The notes: generated from the sequence alone by a model not told the origin. DNA of 64,000 nt from Saussurea involucrata (GCA_033807775.1 CM066313.1:83577484-83641483), one strand, 5' to 3'. Counted from the first letter of the stretch, positions 36,707 through 47,688 are shown. Numbers and translations are program-made.

Positions 36707-36976
36707 TGTTAAGGCTAAAATATGTCTTCAAGATTTAATATAGACAGTCAAAGTCAAAGTCATTGTATAAAGTCAAAGTCTTTATAATTAGAGTTGTCAA
36801 AGTAGCTTAATAACTTGTTAGTCATAGGTATATAAGCTTTTTTTAGAGAGGGATGACATAACAATCATAACACTTAGAGCATAATTCACATCTTGTATCT
36901 TGGAGCTTATTGAATATCAAGATCTACTTTCTCTCTCTAGAATTTCTCTCTAATCTTGATAGATCTTGGAATAACA
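36707..36976 (+). repeat. LTR-like block (TG...CA) after the last polypurine box
   Basis: Starts TGTTAAGGCTAAAATATG right after AAGGGGGAGAT, has a TATA-like GGTATATAAGC near 36826 and can end at GGAATAACA. It is about 270 bp and does not resemble 24987-25228. It could be the true S1 3' LTR or a solo LTR. The right border is a guess. Confidence 0.45.
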
Positions 36977-37153
36977 TTATCGCAATCAATGTGTTGCGAT
37001 AACCTCTTGTCACATACTTCACACTGCGATAACTCTTTGCCTGCGATAACTTTTCGGTGTGGGTTGCGATAAGCCCAAGACTTGGGGTATTTTTGAATTT
37101 TTTTCAAAGCAAAATTCAACTTTGGCACTGTTCTAAACTGTTAAGTGGTTCAG

Positions 37154-38931
37154 ATGGCTCAACATGATGGGAACTCGTCGGATGAAAACACCATCATCCG
37201 TTCACATCGTTCTTCCCACCCGTTAGTCAATGCTCGGGACCGGGATGAAGAGATCTTCCCGAGGGGTTCTTTTCTGAGGTTTGATGATAACAACCATCAT
37301 CTAGATCTTGCGGTTCCCTTCGACTATCAAATAATCATAGAGATCATCCGCGGCCATCCTCTACGAACTGCACTTACACGAGTCGAGCTTGTACCGGCCA
37401 TTTATCTTCAACAATTCTGGGGTACAATTCAGTTCAATCTGACGCATCGTACACCACACTTCACAGCCAGAATTGATCATTTTGACGCCCGCATTACTCT
37501 ACGAGGACTCAGACGTGCACTAAACCTTCCATATTCCGAGAACTTTGAGGATTTGGTTCCTGAAGAACAACTATTTGCCGATATCCGAAGTCTTGGATAT
37601 CAACATCCAGACAACCATGTTCTTACCGGTTCATCACAGTTCAGACGCAACTATCTTTCGAGAGTATGGTACACACTATGCTCTATCTTTAATCGCTGTA
37701 TGACCTCTAAACACACAGGCGTTGACAAGACGAACCTGCCTATCCTACGAATGTTCCATGCCTTTACATTTAACCGGAACATTGACTACGCTGTCCTACT
37801 TTGGAATGAACTTATTGAGCTAGTCGCGAATCAGGCTCGCCTGAAAAAGAAACGCAACTTTGTGCCCTATCAACGATTCTTCCAGATTCTGATTCATCAG
37901 ATTATGGAAGACAATCAGGAGATTCCCCGACGTGTAGATGCTCCACGAGGCCCAAGCCAGTACATGCACTACCTACGAATGCCTAAGCACATAAAATTTG
38001 CTCACATCGCCGTTATCCGAGAAGACTTACTCGCATATGCTGACCAACAGTCCTGGGTAGTTCAGCAGTATAGGTTAGAAAAGGCATTGGTGGTCCAGCC
38101 AGAACCGGAGGGACATCCCCACGATGCAAACCTACTAGGAGGTGAGGGTCAAAATGTCGAGGGGGTTCAAGAACACATGGTTCTTGAACAACGAGAGGTG
38201 AGGAGACCTAAAAGAAAGAGAGTCGGGAGAAGATTAAGGACTGTTGGCCATGCAACTTCTTCAAGACCAGCTCAACCACCACCTCGACCTCGTCGTGTTC
38301 AGATTTTTGACGACGATATCTCTTGGAACTCAGCCGATGCTGCTGCCTCATCTTCTGATGATGAGGAAGCACCAGTATTTCCACCTTTTGATGATGATTT
38401 CAACAACGATGACTCCGATCATGACCCGCAGGCCCATCTAATTCCAAGGCATATGGGCCGGAGACCACGAGTCGTGAGTTCCGATGCTGATTCCACACGG
38501 AACATCGGATTCTCTGACACTGCTACTGATGCCGCGGGGCCTTCTAATGTAAACGAAGGAGTAGAAGTAGAAGTAGAAGTGGAAAATGTAGTTAGTGGTG
38601 AGGATAGAGGAAGAAAGGAATTGAGTGAAGCTGTGATAGAGTCGGATAAAGTTTTAACTGCCGACTCTCCCCAAACTGATCCAAGCCGGGTACCAACGAG
38701 CGTACGTCGCCGTTGCGTATTGAACAAGCCGTGGTGCACCCAGCCATGCATAGCACAGCCCCACCAAGCCACTCATCGGCCTCTCAACAGACCGGTGTTT
38801 CATTTGCCACAGGGGAATTAGCACAAAGTCTATCGGCGACACAATCGGTGTTTACTGGTATTGAAACAGGTAGGCTCCTTCCCCGGCCACTGACCTTCCT
38901 TCAACGATGTTGGTCCCGAAGGGCTATATAA
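37154..38931 (+). pseudogene. Sirevirus accessory ORF (post-pol position), S1, truncated
   Basis: Starts ATG 37154, immediately after a splice-acceptor-like GGTTCAG, and is open to 38821. The N-terminal ~280 residues look globular. They contain LQQFWGTIQFN and LRGLRRALNLPYS, matching the pattern QFW...IRKALNLP of the S2 accessory protein. A basic patch (RRPKRKRVGRR) and an acidic Ser-rich tail (SSDDEEAP) follow. Near 38700 a second frame takes over (HSSASQQTG, LAQSLSATQ), so a frameshift is likely. The sequence then stops at the S2 LTR (38935). It has no known enzymatic motif and no obvious membrane segment. It occupies the slot called env-like in Sireviruses; that name implies no proven function. 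Confidence 0.65.
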
Positions 38932-38934
38932 GTT

Positions 38935-39856
38935 TGTAGAAGGGGGGGGGGGGGGTTGAATACAAACACACGTTTTTACTTTTCTAAATTGTTTATTGAT
39001 AAATCAAGACAATTTACAACTTATTGCGGAACAAGATTAAGGATAAACCTAACCTTAACAAGTCTTGAGAAACACTAAGTTTCTTGCACTAGAAAGAGTT
39101 AAAGAAGATACGAATAATAACTTAACAATAAGAAATAAGAAGATGGTCCGAGCACACTTCCAAACTGAAGTAAGGATCTTCTTATATACTGCATGCATTT
39201 AATGCATGGCAGTATGGCTTTACACGTGGCAGCAGCTGAGTGGTTGCATGTCATTGACCTTTGTAGACAACCTTAGTAGCCACATGGTGCACAGTGTAGA
39301 ATCAGAGTTGTTGTACGATTACAGACAAAAGGGATGTCCGTTCTGACAGTTCGTACGGAGACGTGCAAGGGAGGTAAGACAATAGTAACATGCAGGGAGA
39401 CTTCATGATCAACTTTCATTTAGTCAGATCTTTATCAGCGAATGATAAAGTTCAGCGATTGCTGAAGTCTTCTACTTGATACTTCACGTTGAATGGACAG
39501 GTCTTGCTTCGCTGATATCCGCATCAGTTCATGAGTAGACTTGTCACTGGTTCTTGAGCTTGATCTTCGACTTCAGCGTAGAACTTTGGTTGACGTGAAA
39601 CTTGTCTTCAGGGATCATAAGTAAACAACTAACTTATCAGCGATCATCTCATAGACTGAACAGGCTCAGAGCTATATGATGATGAACAATGTTCATTGAA
39701 TATCTAATCTAAAGAGTGAGAGTTCCTATCAGCGGTACTGTAAAGTCTTAGTACTTATCAGCGATAGTGAAACTCTGATACATATTGTTTACTTACAATT
39801 TTCACTAAGTGTTTAAGAGAGGGTCATTATCAAATCACTGAGGGTTTGGATCAACA
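38935..39856 (-). repeat. S2 3' LTR
   Basis: On the - strand it begins TGTTGATCCAAACCC right after the polypurine tract and ends in a C run (about 13 Cs, seen as G at 38942-38954) plus TTCTACA. It holds about seven copies of TCAGCG or CGCTGA, mostly as ATCAGCGA. Confidence 0.85.
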
Positions 39857-39870
39857 ATCTCCCCCTATTT
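39857..39870 (-). other. S2 polypurine tract
   Basis: On the - strand AAATAGGGGGAGAT precedes the LTR. The 39871-40103 stretch between it and the accessory stop codon holds no gene. Confidence 0.85.
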
Positions 39871-41355
39871 GATTATGACATAGCAACAGAGAAAATTGCT
39901 ATTTAATGAAAACATAAGGATAAAAAGAACTCATAATATATTTGTCCCTTTTACTGTTTTCTTGGATCTTTTCAGTACTGATGGAGTAAAGTACATTCGC
40001 TGAAATTTTTCTTTAAACTTTGTAAAGATTACAGAGGGAAGTAGAAAAATTACAAGTACAGAAGATGTAGACAGATAAGGATAGAAAGAATTACAAGGCG
40101 ATCCTATCCGTCAAAAGGTTCTTCCTTGATGAGAAGTTCATCGAGGGTCTTTGATGTGGGAATCATCCAGTCAGGGACATCTACTCCTTGATTCTTTTTG
40201 TTCAGAGCTTCTTCAAAAATCAAGGGCTTCAGGTGTCTAGCTTTAATGTCGCGTCTGACTTCACACCAGTATATGAGATCTCTGAGTTGTTCGATGGGAG
40301 TGATTGGAAGCTCAGAGATGCGTTGAAAGTGATGATTTCCTTGGTAGTCTAGAAAGAATATACCATAAGGATCACTTACAATTATGCCAGGAATGAAAGT
40401 TTCTCCAGGTGGTAGGGAGGTGTCAAGCGCTGAGAGATCAGCATCAGGGCCAAGAACTTCAGCACGAGAGAAACCAATACCTGTTTCATTCCGTATAGGA
40501 GGACCTGAGTCTGAGACTTTCTTTTCCTTTGCAGAGACTCTTCTTTGTTGAGGAGGAAGAAGAGTGGAAGGAGGAATATCCACAACAGAAGAAACCAAGT
40601 CGATCTGAGTATTTAAAATTTTCTCGACATGGCTCTTGAACTTTGAGCGCGATCCCTGAATGGCTAATTTCACTTCCAACCATTCAGAGAAACCAAACTT
40701 CTCTAAAGTAGTAGCATAGAGGGTTTGCTTGGTTTTGTCTTCTCTGAATACATCAATTTCAACAACATGAACGTCAACGAACAATCTTCCTCTGATGTTT
40801 ACTTTGATGATTTTGGATGGTCGAGATTGATAATTCAGCATTTCTTTACACCATTTCAAAGTCGTATCAGATACTTTCGTCTTTTCTTCAACGATCCTTT
40901 GGGCATCATCCCATAGCTGACGTTGGACATCAATGGGAGTTCTTTTTCAGTGCGGGGTCTTTCACCGATTGTTGGACAAGCTGGATGGTGAGTTCTCTGT
41001 CTTTTTCTTCAGCTTCCCTTCTTTCAGTGATTAACCTTTCAGCTCTGAGGTAATCCTGGTATTCCTTTTGTGAAAGTCTGAACTTTGGAGGAATAGAAGG
41101 AAGTTGATCACGCTTCAGGATGATTCGCTGAACTTCGAATCTCTTGATCATTGCATCTCTCTTTTCTTGATCCTCTTCACTCAGCTTTTGAGGAGCCAAG
41201 GAAGGTCTGTTTTGGTGAGAGAGCTGTTGTTCTTTAGGTTCATCAGTCTCAGTGGTTAAATCCAAGACTGGGATTATTTCTTCAGCTCTTGTAGCTGGGA
41301 TTATTCCTGGTGTAGTCGAAGGAGCTTCAGTGGGATCCTCAAACAGGGGAGAGGA

Positions 41356-41514
41356 CTAGCTGAAACACAGCGATCGTTTAAGTAAGCAGAGTTGGGGAAG
41401 AAAGAGATAGAGAAAAGAATGTGGTTAAGTGTATAGACGTTTTATGGATAGAAGGATTGAGATTGAGAAGGGATAGAGGAGGGATGCAGTGTAAGGGAAT
41501 AGGAGGTAGTGTAC
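41356..41514 (-). other. Candidate 159-nt intron in the S2 accessory gene
   Basis: Donor GTACAC and acceptor CAGCTAG. The coding frames on both sides are in phase 0 and the intron contains an in-frame stop, so splicing is the simplest way to link them. Confidence 0.6.
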
Positions 41515-41614
41515 CTGACAAACTGGCTTTTGAAGCAAGATCATCAGATTGTCTTCTGCAGCAAGGCCTTTATTTTTGCCTTTGTCAGCTTCAGACGCTG
41601 CAGGCTTTGTCTTG

Positions 41615-41681
41615 GTCCGCTCCCCTGAAGGTTCGTTTATCGAAATCCCTTTAAGAGCTGTAGTCTTCTGAACAGACTTGA
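41615..41681. repeat. 67-bp target duplication, left copy
   Basis: The 67 bases from GTCCGCTCCCC to GACTTGA are repeated exactly at 55710-55776, on the other side of the Athila cluster. Both copies are in-frame S2 accessory coding sequence. Confidence 0.93.
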
Positions 41682-41716
41682 TTTGCCAATGTTCCCCGGC
41701 AACGGCGCCAAAAACT

Positions 41717-43082
41717 TGACACGGGGTTTTCACACCCCGCGAATCTTACCGCAAGTGTACGGGTCGAAGTCAAGTAATAGTACTTGGAAAGTACGAGTAT
41801 CGAATCACGGGGAACTAGGAACTAAATATCACAATTGCTATAAGGACTATTAATTGGACTGTCGAAATTGGAGGATTGGTTTTCGAACTCAATAATTGCA
41901 GAAAATAAAATCAAACAAACACAAGACAAACATAACAGCTTTAAAGACTTCGATAGAGAGAAAAGTTGAGGGTTGGACATCCTCCAGTTTTACACATGCA
42001 ACCATTCAACTCAAAACATTTACCAGTTAATCCCCTTAATGATTCCCAAATCTTTTAAAGTCACCGTTGTTCTCTTTCAAGCCACAACGGGTTTTATTTT
42101 GAAAAGGATAAATTTAATCTCTCGATCTCACCTATGGATTCCAAAACACATTAAGTACTCGATTTTTGTTAAATTGGCTAGATTTTATCTCTCGATAATA
42201 ACCTAACGGTTTAAATGGGACTAAAGCTTACTTGGTATATCTCTATCACCTTTTTGGGCTTTAGGCATGCAATTTCTAAGTCTATATAGCAGTTAATTCT
42301 CTCGAACTTAATTGCTAATCAACAAATCAATTGTAAACTGGCCAAATTCACAAAAGCGTTAAGAACAAAATCACATGCTTCCATTAATAAGGAGAAACTG
42401 ATAAAAGTCCAAATCAATTCGTTACATGCTTAAAAACCGGATTCATTCCAACCCCCAACACGAACCGGTTAGTTCATGTCGGTGGTGGATTCAAACACAA
42501 GAGAGAAAGGTGCGAAAGTGTATGCAAACATGATTAAGAATGAAAAGATGAAATTGTGGTAACAAATGATGAAAACTCCCTCTTCTCGTGTCCGTCTCTA
42601 CGTTCCGTCTTGAATGCACTCGTGATCGGCTCTGTATCGTGACCTCGAGGACTCCGAAAAGTCGCCCAAAATCGCCCCGAAACTGCTCTGGATCGTCTGC
42701 CGAAAGTTGGATACCGAAAAAGTGACCTAAATCCCGACTTAAAATACTGATTTTCGCGAAACAGTGGGTTACGCCACTTGCCACGCGACTTGCAATTCGC
42801 GTGGTAAGTCGCGCATGTCAATTTTGCAACGTGGGTTGTTTTCTGGTTCGCGGGTCGGGTCCTGGTTCGGTCGCGGGTCTTGGGCTTGGCTTTTGGGCTC
42901 CCGTTAGGCTTCGTTTTGACTCGTTTTGGGCTCTTTTTAGCTTCTTTTCTCGAGGAATGCCGCCTTTTAGATAACCTGTGTAAATCACTAGATAACCCGT
43001 AAAATACACGCCTTTTTACTTGAATACAAGCCAATCTCATTGGTTTGAGAACCGGAAATAACGCCAAAAAGTGGCGTTATCA
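41717..43082 (-). repeat. Athila-type LTR, copy 1 (3' LTR position)
   Basis: On the - strand begins TGATAACGCCACTTTTTGG and ends CACCCCGTGTCA. A polypurine-type tract (CGGTTTGGGGTTGT) lies directly upstream. A primer site TGGCGCCGTTGCCGGGGA lies directly downstream (41710-41693), which a normal 3' LTR would not have. Confidence 0.9.
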
Positions 43083-45291
43083 ACAACCCCAAACCGAGCG
43101 TTGCTTGTCCCCAAGCAAATTAGCGATAAAACAGAATTAAAGTACATATCAGTGAAAATTTAATAACTGCACAATTCCCAATCGGTACCAAGTGATGCAT
43201 CAGTGATTTCCTATACCCGTGAATATCTATCTCACTCTCGCCTCATTCTCATTTCGTTTGACCTTTGACCTTCCATTGTGAGTTGAACTCGTGACCGTTC
43301 CGATTACATTAGGGTTAGACTAAGTCCGAACATACTAGGGAAAACATTTCGCCTCGACCCTACCTCACGGGGTACTCTCATTTCGCTCGAACCTAGGTTA
43401 TCGCTCGTGTTGTCATGTTTAAGGAGGTTATGTACAAGAATACTCAAATTATTACATGACAACTCTAAGGAAAGACGCACAAATGTCCAAACTTTTGATC
43501 TCAGAAGGAATCAAATAACAAGACAGGGAATATCGGTAAAGGTGGTCATAGACTCTAATCACGTTTTCCAGAAGATCATCCAGGTCTTTACACGGGTTGT
43601 AACGGGGCTAAGGTTAAGAAACGAAGGGTAAAAGGATCAAAAATCCTCGGTGTGTCAATCATTGGCAATTCCGAACTTCTTTACTTCACTATCTATTACT
43701 TGGCCCTTTTCGTCACTATTGGAGTCGCTTTGACTCTCTTATTGTGCAGCTCTACATACTATCTAACTAACGGTGTTTATTTGCTTTTCGTTTTTTTTTT
43801 GGAACTTCATTGGTTGGGGCAACATTGGCCCCCTTTTCTATTTCTTGACTGGCCTGATTTCTTTCTTTTCCGCTCTATCTCTCTAAGTTCATTACTTCTT
43901 CCGATTGACACACTTTCGGATTGGGTTGGCTAAGGTTTATGGCTAAGGGTTTAATGATGGGTTTAGAAACGAAAAGGTGAGTGTTTGGTTGCAAAGTGGT
44001 TAATGGATATACATGAAAGGGTGAAAAGGGAACGATAGCCAAACTGGGTTTAAACAGAAACAAAATGCCTGGAATCATGTCTTAAGGTCCACACGATATG
44101 GTCTACTGTACCCTTACCTAATATCCCGACGTTCGTCTTTGCTACTCAATGCAATAATGTAGCGAGATCATTCTACATTCACGACAAGGAATTCAAAAAG
44201 TGTATAAGAATTACGTGTATGAATCCCTCGAAATGAAAAACGTATTATTAGGCTCAAAACTCAGTATCGGGTGGTCTCCACTAATGTCCCTAGTCATGTC
44301 CTTTCCCGGTCTTTCCCTAACGGTCACGTCACTATCACAAGATTCTTCCCACAATGGTTGGTCTCAATCATTCAAAACAAAAATTTTAGCTACTTTGATC
44401 TCGACACTCAGAAGTGTAGGAATTCTACGTGCATAACTTGGGCCCGATTGGGCAACCCCAAACCTTACCCATACATTGTCCCAATGTGCAAGTAAAGTTT
44501 TAGGTGATGCGACACAGTCATTGTGCAGTTATTAAAAGAACATGCAAGGTATTACGTATATAGCATAAAAAGACTACCCAAATTTTCTACAACTAGGCAC
44601 CCCAAACCTAGGCCGTGGCCTAGGTTTGCCAAATAAAAGCCAAATAGAAACCAACCCCAAACCTCGGTAAAACTGAGGTTTGCACAGGGTCAAAAGCATT
44701 GAGTGTGTAGATGCGAAAGATGAGGCACCCCAAACCTAAGTGAAACTTAGGTTTGTTGCCTCTCGTTAAACTACTAAGGAATAAACATCATACACCACTC
44801 ATTAAAAGCAAGGTTTAGAACGTACCTGTTTTGCCCGGCCGACTGAGATTCTCTTATAAGTTTCGAGCACTTAGAGGGGATGGAGGGAGCACACGCGCAC
44901 ACAACAGAAATAAAATCAAAAGACAAAAATGCAAGAAAAATTGAAACACACAAATGCAAGAAAGCAACAAAGATTTGCACGAAAAACGAATGAGAGCCAA
45001 CAGGGGACTCCCGCGGTTTAGCCCGTGACTTACAAGTCGCGTGGCAAACCGCGTAACTCTCTGTCTCAGAAAACCAACAGGGTGCCCCGCGGCTTGCTGC
45101 GCGGTTTGCAAACCGCGTGGCAAGTCGTGTATGTCCCTGTTCGTTTTTCGCTTTTTTCGATTTTTCGATTTTTATGGCTTTTTCATTATTTAAACACACG
45201 CGTAAAACTAAAAATAAAGAACGGAAACTAACCTTGGTGGGTTGCCTCCCACCCAACGCCATATTTAAAGTTGTGGTACGACTGTGCGGTT
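43083..45291 (-). other. Non-coding 3' internal region of Athila copy 1
   Basis: About 2.2 kb between the gag-protease stop and the polypurine tract, where a full element would carry pol. Three short hairpins occur at 44604-44627, 44659-44681 and 44732-44754, each pairing AAACCT with AGGTTT. A palindrome GCGGTTTGCAAACCGC is at 45101-45116. The open frame 45295-44774 lacks an ATG start and I do not call it a gene. Confidence 0.75.
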
Positions 45292-47547
45292 TCAACTCGG
45301 CTCAGTATCCACGGAGTTGGATCGCCCACACCTGCGATTCTTCGCGGATTTCTCTTCTCCTTCTTCTCTTGCACCACTTCCTCTTTCCAGCAACTTGAAT
45401 CTCACGTTCTCACCGCCAACTCGGAACGTGATCTCACCCTCTTCCATATCAATCAGAGCCCGGCTCGTGGCAAAAAATGATCGTCCCAATATGAGTGGAA
45501 CCTCTTCATCTTCGTCTATATCGATCACCACGAAGTCTACCGGGAAGAAGAACTTACCAACCTTGACGAGCACATCTTCTATCACTCCGTAAGGATATCT
45601 GATCGACCTATCCGCAAGCTTTAACGTCATGTACGTTGGCTGCAATTCACCCAGTCCGAGTTTCCTAAAAACAAGGGGCATCAGATTAATACTTGCCCCT
45701 AAATCACATAGAACCTTATTAAAATTAAAACTGCCAATTTGAATAGGAATCGAGAAACTCCCTGGATTTTTAAGCTTTTGGGGCAGCTTATTCTGGAAAA
45801 TCGCGCTGCACTCTTCAGTGAGTGCAACGGTGGCCTGGTGATCAAGTGCCCTCTTTTTGGAAAGGATCTCTTTCATGAATTTCATGTAAGAGGGCATTTG
45901 GGTGAGAGCATCTGCGAAAGGAATATTAATCGTTAGCTTTTTAAACACCTCTGAAAATTTAGAAAAATTAACCTGATCCTTATTTGCTTTCAGCCTGCTT
46001 GGGTAAGGCACTGTAGGTACCACCGGCTTGACCGGTGGTTGCTCTTGCTCCTTCACTTTTCTCTCGATCTCTTTCTCTCTCCTCGTACTCTCTTCATCAG
46101 CTTCACTCTCTTTATCAACTTCTAACTCACCCACATCTACCATCTCGGAATCTTCCTCGGCTCTCTTTGGGGAGGATTTGCTTACCGGGTTTCCAATCAA
46201 CTCTTTGCCACTTCTCAGATGAATGGCATTGCAATGTTCTTGATTTCTCTTTTCAGCCATACTCGGGAAAGTACCAGCAGGTCGGGTTTGTAGGGCTTCA
46301 GAAATCTGCCCCACTTGCCTCTCGAGAATCTTTATTGCCGCGGTATTTTGTTCAGTTGCGGCTTTCACCGTATTCACCGTGCTCGCTAGCTCTCCGACCG
46401 TGCTGTCCATTTTTGACATGAACTTCATCATCATGTCTTCGAGGCCCGACTTCTTCTCCCCGGATGGTCCTTCGTTTCTTTGCTGAAAACCTGGAGGACG
46501 GTATACATTATTAGCATTAGGAAAATTAGATGAGTTAGAAAAATTACCTGACTGTGGTTGCCCGGGCTGATTCCATGAAAGATTGAGATGCTTTTTCCAC
46601 CCCTCGTTATACGTGTTCGAGAAAGGATCATTTCTCGGTTGGTTCCGGTTTGCCACAAAATGGACTTGATCAGATTCTTGAATATTGCTTGCTTGCAAAT
46701 GGCTCTTAATCGTTGCTAATTGGGTTTTGATCTCCTTCAGCTCATCCGATTCCCGAACACTCGCTACTCGTGCAATGGATGATCGTGGAGTGGAGTAGCT
46801 ATGTTCGGCGAGGTTCTCGATCAGCTCGACTGCTTCTTCATAGGTTTTGTTCATGAGTGCCCCACCCGCTGCAGCAGTGATGTCATTCTTGAATTGCGGG
46901 TGAAGGCCTCCAAAGAACGTTTGGATTATGACCCACCCATGAAGACCGTTATGTGGACATTTCTTCAGCATGTCCTTATACCTCTCCCATGCCTCGTATA
47001 GCGTCTCTTGGTCCCATTGCGCGAAGTGCGTGATATCGGCCATTAACTGCGCAGTTCTTCCCGGTGGGAAGAATTTCTGGAGGAACGCTGCCTTCAGTTG
47101 TGCCCAAGTGGTGATAAGGTCTGATGGAAGGCCCTCTATCCAAATTTCTGCTCTTCCTTTTAGAGAGAAGCTGAAAAGTCTTAGCTTGATCGCATTCTGT
47201 TCCATCCCGTTGATTTTGAAGGTGCTGCAAATCCTCTCGAATGCACGAAGATGTGCATGAGGATCTTCGGTCGGTGCTCCTCCAAACTGATTCTGTTGTA
47301 CCATTACGATGGTACTCGACTTGATTTCGAAATAATTATCCGCGGTGGTGGGTGGTTGAATACCTATGCGGGCCGCTGCCACATTCGGGTCGGCAAACGA
47401 CCGCATAGGCACCCTTTCTGGAGGTGGTCTCTCGTCGCCCATATTCAATTGCTTTCTAGCTTTCGACTCTTTACGTAGGCGACGAGCAGTTCTCTCTATT
47501 TCCGGATCGAGTTCTTCAATTTCTTTCCCTCGGGCCGTCCTTGGCAT
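45292..47547 (-). CDS. gag-pro: Athila-type Gag-protease polyprotein, copy 1, uninterrupted
   Basis: 751 residues from ATG 47547. The Gag core spans about residues 90-260, with FKINGMEQNAIKLRLFSFSL, the RAEIWI segment and AAFLQKFFPPGRTAQL, typical of Ty3/Gypsy gag. A Gln/Asn/Pro-rich region and a short coiled segment (TVGELASTVNTVKAAT) follow, then a Glu-rich linker. A retropepsin-like domain ends the protein, with DLGASINLMP as active-site loop and PLILGRSFFAT as its C-terminal strand. One residue before VFRKLG is missing relative to copy 2 (3-nt in-frame deletion). It lacks a CCHC knuckle and reverse transcriptase. The intact frame suggests recent activity or maintenance by mobilisation in trans (inference). 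Confidence 0.9.
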   Translation of the reverse strand: MPRTARGKEIEELDPEIERTARRLRKESKARKQLNMGDERPPPERVPMRSFADPNVAAARIGIQPPTTADNYFEIKSSTIVMVQQNQFGGAPTEDPHAHLRAFERICSTFKINGMEQNAIKLRLFSFSLKGRAEIWIEGLPSDLITTWAQLKAAFLQKFFPPGRTAQLMADITHFAQWDQETLYEAWERYKDMLKKCPHNGLHGWVIIQTFFGGLHPQFKNDITAAAGGALMNKTYEEAVELIENLAEHSYSTPRSSIARVASVRESDELKEIKTQLATIKSHLQASNIQESDQVHFVANRNQPRNDPFSNTYNEGWKKHLNLSWNQPGQPQSGNFSNSSNFPNANNVYRPPGFQQRNEGPSGEKKSGLEDMMMKFMSKMDSTVGELASTVNTVKAATEQNTAAIKILERQVGQISEALQTRPAGTFPSMAEKRNQEHCNAIHLRSGKELIGNPVSKSSPKRAEEDSEMVDVGELEVDKESEADEESTRREKEIERKVKEQEQPPVKPVVPTVPYPSRLKANKDQVNFSKFSEVFKKLTINIPFADALTQMPSYMKFMKEILSKKRALDHQATVALTEECSAIFQNKLPQKLKNPGSFSIPIQIGSFNFNKVLCDLGASINLMPLVFRKLGLGELQPTYMTLKLADRSIRYPYGVIEDVLVKVGKFFFPVDFVVIDIDEDEEVPLILGRSFFATSRALIDMEEGEITFRVGGENVRFKLLERGSGAREEGEEKSAKNRRCGRSNSVDTEPS

Positions 47548-47688
47548 AAACCAAGTGGTACCTGAAAAGAAAGAAAAACAAAGTCAGTAATCCAAAAAAA
47601 AACTGAAAGAGATGGAATAAAACACGAAATAAAAGAAATGTCCAATCTAATAACTCTTATAGATGGTAGTGCTATTAATTACAACTAG

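Larger units (their letters stand above)
24987..38934 (+). mobile_element. Sirevirus-type Copia element S1, decayed and probably composite
   Basis: Order on the + strand: short 5' LTR, initiator-Met primer site, leader with repeat array, gag, pol (protease, integrase, reverse transcriptase, RNase H), a ~3-kb spacer with ten GGGGGAG boxes, an LTR-like block, and an accessory ORF cut off by the S2 LTR. Coiled-coil-rich gag, multiple polypurine boxes and an extra ORF after pol are hallmarks of the Sirevirus (Maximus/SIRE) lineage. The 5' LTR and the later LTR-like block do not match, so the right-hand part may come from another copy. Confidence 0.8.
40104..41681 (-). pseudogene. S2 accessory gene, 3' part
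   Basis: Continuation of 55710-58292 after the Athila cluster. The frame from 41681 runs KTTALKGISINEPSGE to KPVCQ at 41515. A GT-AG intron, 41514-41356 (donor CAG|GTACAC), then joins in phase to SSPLFEDPTEAPS. Unspliced, the frame meets a stop at 41425. A Glu/Gln/Lys-rich helical region follows, with a one-base frameshift in an A run near 40945. The protein then continues through QLWDDAQRIVEEKTK and SRFKSHVEKIL-like coiled segments (the latter near 40620) to TGA at 40104-40106. No enzyme motif is recognised. Confidence 0.65.

Noticed and set aside
42534..43067. Arg-rich frames within the Athila LTRs (also 49169-49693 and 55131-55694)
   Set aside because: They lie wholly in LTR sequence and change length with small indels between copies.
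44774..45295. 173-residue open frame after Athila gag, also at 51423-51935
   Set aside because: It has no ATG start, overlaps the gag stop, has no domain, and its conservation is explained by the recent duplication of the whole region.
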